A stretch of 10,072 bases of DNA, taken from the NCBI GenBank assembly GCA_030037515.1, contig JASHRE010000025.1, positions 1 to 10,072 on the forward strand, read 5' to 3'. The notes under the pieces are model-generated. The model made no database searches. It had not been told where the DNA came from and saw only the letters and a program-made list of their open reading frames with translations. The translations under genes and the position numbers were made by a program. Origin of the DNA: Candidatus Sulfotelmatobacter sp. (GTDB lineage Bacteria > Acidobacteriota > Terriglobia > Terriglobales > Acidobacteriaceae). This document shows positions 6,900 through 10,072 of this stretch, one piece after another. Position 1 is the first letter of the stretch. Each line of letters begins with the position of its first letter.

Positions 6900-9323
6900 C
6901 TCGTAGCGCAGTGCCGCCATGGGATCGACCTTCGTCGCTCGGCGGGCGGGAATAAAACTAGCCGAGAACGCCACAATGACGACGAGCACAGTAACAGAGG
7001 CAAGCGTAACGGGATCGTTCGATCGGACTCCGTACAACACGCTGGACATCGTGCGGCTCACGGCCAAGCCTCCAATTGTGCCAGCCACCACGCCTACTCC
7101 CGTTAGAGCCAACGCCTCACCGACCACCCGTTGAAGGATTCCTCGACGGTGCGCACCAAGCGCGAGGCGAAGTCCGATTTCCTGGGTTTGTCGCTCGACA
7201 GTGTAGGAGATCAGGCCATACACGCCGATACTCACGAGGGTGAGACCAGCACTTGAAAAGATAATGAGTAGCGTCAGCAAAAAGCGGGGCTGGGACAACG
7301 ACGTGGCCGATATAGACTCGCGCAGAGATCCGTACGATTCTGTGACAAGGCTGCCATCAATGGCCTGCAGTTTGGCTTGAATACTCGAAAACGAAAGGGT
7401 ATGGGGTTCTCCGCGTGTTCGTAGTAAAACTCCCCGATTTCCGAATCCGGTTATGGTGAACGGAATGTACACCGCGGGATGGGCGGGCTCCTCCAGACCT
7501 TGGTTTTTCTGGTCCGCCACCACTCCGACAATCTCAAACCAGGCATCGATTTTCTCTGGGACTCTCTCAAGGAATCCAAATTTCACCATCTTGCCTAATG
7601 GATCAATAGCTCCGAAGTATTGACGCGCGAAGGTTCGATTTATAATCGCCACTTTCTTTGCATTAAAGGCTTCCTGCTGGGAAAGAGGCCTTCCCTCCAA
7701 CAGTGGAACATTCAGTACATCAAAATATTGCTCGCTGATGAGATAGAGTAGCGCCCCTGGAGGGTTCTCCTCCGGGTATCCACGGACCTCAACCCCGGCC
7801 GGAATGCCGCCATAAGGTGGTAGAGTGCTGGTCTCAGTTACCGACGAAACGCCTGGCAAGGCACGCAGCTCTGGCAGAAGGCTGCCAAAGAATTGTGCCT
7901 TCTGTCCCGCTGTTGCGTAGTTCTGATCTGGCAGGACAATTCGAAAACTGAGCACGTGATCTGGATCGAATCCGAGCTTGACTTCTTTGAGTGCCACAAA
8001 GGTTCGCACTACCAGTCCCGCTCCTAGCGCAAGAACAACTGACATTGCGATTTGCGAGATGACAAAAAGACGCTGCAGTTTCCGTCCTCTCAAACTGCCA
8101 CTTAGTGTCCTTGTCCCTGTCCTGAGCGGTTCGTTCAAATCGGACTTAGCAGTGTGCAGCGCGGGAAGGAGACCAAAGAAAACCAACGAAATAACTGAAA
8201 CTGACAATGTCCAGAAAAATACGGGAAGATTGAGACGAATCACCGCTTCAATCGGAATCCGACCCGGAGGAATGACGGTGGCCGCGGCTCTCGTGGCTAC
8301 GGACGCCAGTCCCAGCGCACCTAGTGCTCCAGCGATGGATAGGACCGCGCTTTCCACCAGTAATTGTCGAACCAGTCTACGGTGACTTGCACCCAGGACG
8401 GATCTGATGGCGATCTCTCGCTCCCGTGCTGTTGCTCTAGCCAAAAGCAGGCCTGCGACGTTGCCGCAAGCAATAAGCAGCAACACACAAACTCCACCCA
8501 ACAGCAGAACCAACGTGCGACGGAAGCTCGACACGATGGAATCCGCATAGGTCTCCAGTTCTGCGGAGGGCGATTGCGGATAGTCTCGCGGAGATGATGA
8601 CGCGAGTTGCTTGAGAATGAGGTCTAGGTCGGCGGTAGCCTGTCCTATGGAAACACCCAGCTTGAGCCGGCCATAGAGCCAGAATGTTCGGTCATACATG
8701 TTCCCGGCGACGCGATTGAGGGCAACTGGTATCCAAATATCTCCGTTCCACCACGCAAAACGCGGGGGCATGACAGCGACCACCGTCGCAGGCTGATCAT
8801 CCAGAACGATGGTTCTACCGACCACAGTCGGGTCTTTGCCGAAATCGCGCTCGAAGACTTTATAGCTTAGAACGACCACACGGGGTGAATCAGGCTTCAC
8901 ATCTTCGACGGTAGGTGTCCTGCCGAAGAGGGGGGGCACACCGAGCACCGAAAAAGTGTTGGCAGTAACAAGCGCACAGTCAAAACGTTCCGGGTTTGCG
9001 GTGCGGGTCAGCACTGCATCTCGCGGGTGGACCCCAATGACTTCATCAAAAACATGGTTCTGGCGCTGCATTTCCAGAAAATCTGTGGTCAGAAAATAAT
9101 TTCTTCCCTGTCCGCGCTTATGTGCGTCATCAACGTGCACTGTAACCAGACGCTGGCTTTCCACGTAAGGGAGCGGCTGAAGTAGCGCAGCGTAAACGAC
9201 GCTAAAGATGACTGTCGTCCCGCCGATTCCTAATGCGAGCGCAACCACCGCGCTGGCGGTGAATCCCAGGTTCTTGCGCAACTGCCGCCAGGCGTAGCGA
9301 AGATCTTGGACGACCCCGCGCAT
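6897..9323 (-). CDS. ADOP-family permease (MacB periplasmic core / FtsX), first gene of the pair
   Basis: Inner-membrane protein of 808 residues, paralogous to its downstream neighbour and collinear with it. It starts with QDLRYAWRQLRKNLGF and a helix at about 22-48. MacB_PCD-like domain one is about 50-250, and FtsX part one about 268-395 (REIAIRSVLGA at 302-312). A central helix is at about 418-442, periplasmic domain two at about 455-660, and FtsX part two at about 680-795 (TQEIGLRLALGA at 713-724). It ends in FIPARRATKVDPMAALRYE. The start at 9323 has GGAGGA (9340-9335) 11 bases upstream and begins the standard family N-terminus. In MacB relatives the permease needs a separate ATPase; none is adjacent, as expected of 'orphan' ADOP genes. 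Acidobacterial relatives often sit beside a PadR-type regulator, which is absent here. The product may work as a heteromer with the second permease (inference). Confidence 0.93.
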   Translation of the reverse strand: MRGVVQDLRYAWRQLRKNLGFTASAVVALALGIGGTTVIFSVVYAALLQPLPYVESQRLVTVHVDDAHKRGQGRNYFLTTDFLEMQRQNHVFDEVIGVHPRDAVLTRTANPERFDCALVTANTFSVLGVPPLFGRTPTVEDVKPDSPRVVVLSYKVFERDFGKDPTVVGRTIVLDDQPATVVAVMPPRFAWWNGDIWIPVALNRVAGNMYDRTFWLYGRLKLGVSIGQATADLDLILKQLASSSPRDYPQSPSAELETYADSIVSSFRRTLVLLLGGVCVLLLIACGNVAGLLLARATAREREIAIRSVLGASHRRLVRQLLVESAVLSIAGALGALGLASVATRAAATVIPPGRIPIEAVIRLNLPVFFWTLSVSVISLVFFGLLPALHTAKSDLNEPLRTGTRTLSGSLRGRKLQRLFVISQIAMSVVLALGAGLVVRTFVALKEVKLGFDPDHVLSFRIVLPDQNYATAGQKAQFFGSLLPELRALPGVSSVTETSTLPPYGGIPAGVEVRGYPEENPPGALLYLISEQYFDVLNVPLLEGRPLSQQEAFNAKKVAIINRTFARQYFGAIDPLGKMVKFGFLERVPEKIDAWFEIVGVVADQKNQGLEEPAHPAVYIPFTITGFGNRGVLLRTRGEPHTLSFSSIQAKLQAIDGSLVTESYGSLRESISATSLSQPRFLLTLLIIFSSAGLTLVSIGVYGLISYTVERQTQEIGLRLALGAHRRGILQRVVGEALALTGVGVVAGTIGGLAVSRTMSSVLYGVRSNDPVTLASVTVLVVIVAFSASFIPARRATKVDPMAALRYE

Positions 9324-9334
9324 GTTCAGGTTTG

Positions 9335-9340
9335 TCCTCC
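9335..9340 (-). promoter_or_regulatory. Ribosome binding site of the first permease gene
   Basis: Minus-strand GGAGGA, 11 bases before the ATG at 9323. The spacing is slightly long but acceptable, and the downstream protein starts with the conserved ADOP N-terminus. Confidence 0.6.
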
Positions 9341-9457
9341 CACTCTGGGACCTCGCGTCGGCGGTTCCGCAGCAAGACTTTCACCATTCTCGTGCCGAAC
9401 GTAACCCTTTGACGGTGCAGGACCAGAGAACGCGGTTGACGGACCAACTGTCTCTGT

Positions 9458-9496
9458 AGATGTCCACCGCTGGCCTGAGATGTCCGAAACCGAACA
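9458..9496. promoter_or_regulatory. Possible operator cluster upstream of the permease operon
   Basis: Two copies of AGATGTCC lie exactly 20 bp apart (9458-9465 and 9478-9485). The second runs into an imperfect dyad, TGTCCGAAACCGAACA (9481-9496), with 6-bp arms carrying one mismatch around a 4-base centre. It sits 135-173 bases upstream of the first permease start, where an activator or repressor would act. No clear -35/-10 pair was found between it and the gene. The symmetry is seen; the function is inferred. Confidence 0.3.
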
Positions 9497-9816
9497 GGCA
9501 GTCAGTTGTGTCGTCTATCGATGCCAATAACCGTTCGTTGGAAACACGCAAGCTCGGATGGTGCCGCCCGTCACACCGGATTCGGAACAGGGATCACGGA
9601 TTGAGGTAAAGAGGATTTGAACGGGGGTGAGACCAACCGCTGCCGTGCGGAATTTCGAGTAAGTGCCACCGGGCATGAGCATCCTTAACCTTCTTCCTTG
9701 AGGAAAGTTGCTAACTTAGTCTGCATGGAGGTCCCGGCCTCCGGTTTCCCTCGCCTAGCACATGCCTTGAAGCGGCCGACCCATCCTTGATGACTCCTGA
9801 ATGGACGATCGTGTAA

Positions 9817-9832
9817 AAGCGGATCGCCGCTT
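9817..9832 (-). terminator. Weak possible terminator at the end of an edge-crossing minus-strand frame
   Basis: A 6-bp GC-rich stem (AAGCGG/CCGCTT) closes a 4-base loop. On the minus strand it is followed by two further T's, giving TTTT in all. It begins 6 bases past the TGA (9840-9838) of the minus-strand frame open to the right edge. The position fits a gene end, but the stem and T-run are both short. Confidence 0.2.
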
Positions 9833-10072
9833 CCACTTCAATCTACTGCCGCCTCGAAGTTCCTTCTGCTGCCGAAGGCCCCGCGCATGTCGTTAGTCCC
9901 AGTGAAAATTAGTCCCCGTGAACAAGTTGGGCAGAAATCGGGCGGAGTTTTTCGCCGGAACTGGCAATTTATTGAGCGACAATCACTTCCAATTGACACA
10001 ACAGAGCGCAGCGGACACGCAATCCGATGCGTCGATACTACCGATGCCCAAACTTTTCGTCCAGCTCGGGGT

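Larger units (their letters stand above)
9324..10072. other. Gene-poor 749-base stretch upstream of the permease operon
   Basis: No convincing gene. The part nearest 9323 presumably contains the permease operon promoter, and the possible operator cluster lies at 9458-9496. Other symmetry is a TTCCTTGAGGAA dyad at 9694-9705. Two overlapping frames are open at the right edge: plus strand 9887-10072 (62 codons from ATG, with only AAGG as a possible ribosome binding site) and minus strand 10071-9838 (77 codons then TGA). Neither product resembles a family I know. Since they overlap, at most one is likely real, possibly neither. No tRNA or rRNA is visible. Confidence 0.55.

Noticed and set aside
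4432..6934. 22-base identity between the 3' ends of the two permease genes (4432-4453 and 6913-6934) as a possible recombination or attachment site
   Set aside because: It encodes the conserved KVDPMAAL C-terminal motif of the family in both genes, so coding constraint explains it.
9426..9448. GG-N10-GC pattern on the minus strand upstream of the first permease, as a sigma54 promoter
   Set aside because: Only the GG and GC dinucleotides fit; the flanking bases match TGGCAC and TTGC poorly, and such patterns are common by chance.
9993..9998. Perfect TTGACA, a -35 consensus on the plus strand near the right edge
   Set aside because: No -10-like hexamer lies 16-18 bases downstream, so it is an isolated hexamer.
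10044..10072. ATG with a plausible opening (MPKLFVQLG) at the right edge
   Set aside because: Only nine codons are visible, there is no ribosome binding site, and the frame cannot be tested within the window.

Overview
The window looks like chromosomal DNA from an Acidobacteriota member, probably class Terriglobia. Three things suggest this: an Oar-like TonB-dependent receptor with an N-terminal carboxypeptidase-regulatory (CnaB-like) domain, a tandem pair of long MacB/FtsX-type permeases of the 'acidobacterial duplicated orphan permease' (ADOP) kind with no ATPase beside them, and moderately high GC. The assignment is inferred from gene families; no rRNA or other marker gene is present.

Left third (1-2913, minus strand): one continuous reading frame of 971 codons starts at 2913 and runs off the left edge. 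It encodes a secreted outer-membrane TonB-dependent receptor. It has a signal peptide, a good ribosome binding site and no internal stop. A divergent control region (2914-3423) separates it from a GntR/HutC-family regulator with a UTRA ligand-binding domain (3424-4146, plus strand). This region is AT-richer than the genes around it. It holds a plausible sigma70-type promoter for the receptor, a -10-like element for the regulator (both inside CTATATAG palindromes), and a perfect 10-bp inverted repeat with a 10-base gap. The simplest reading is a regulator controlling itself and the divergent receptor, probably in response to a small metabolite, but this is inferred from arrangement only.

Middle and right (4416-9323, minus strand): a two-gene operon of paralogous ADOP permeases. 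The upstream gene (6897-9323) stops 9 bases before the downstream gene (4416-6887) starts. The downstream ribosome binding site overlaps the upstream stop codon, so translation is probably coupled. Both have the two-part MacB periplasmic domain / FtsX layout. No ABC ATPase or PadR regulator lies in the window. The two copies differ visibly in GC content and are not a recent duplication.

Between the regulator and the permeases (4147-4415) lies a short convergent spacer with a weak possible terminator and a short protein-like frame that lacks a start codon. From 9324 to the right edge (749 bases) I see no convincing gene. This stretch holds a dyad and paired half-sites that could be operators for the permease operon, and two weak overlapping frames open at the edge.

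I see no tRNA, rRNA, CRISPR array, insertion sequence or integration site. The window is mostly ordinary for this phylum. The least explained parts are the control regions at 2914-3423 and 9458-9496.
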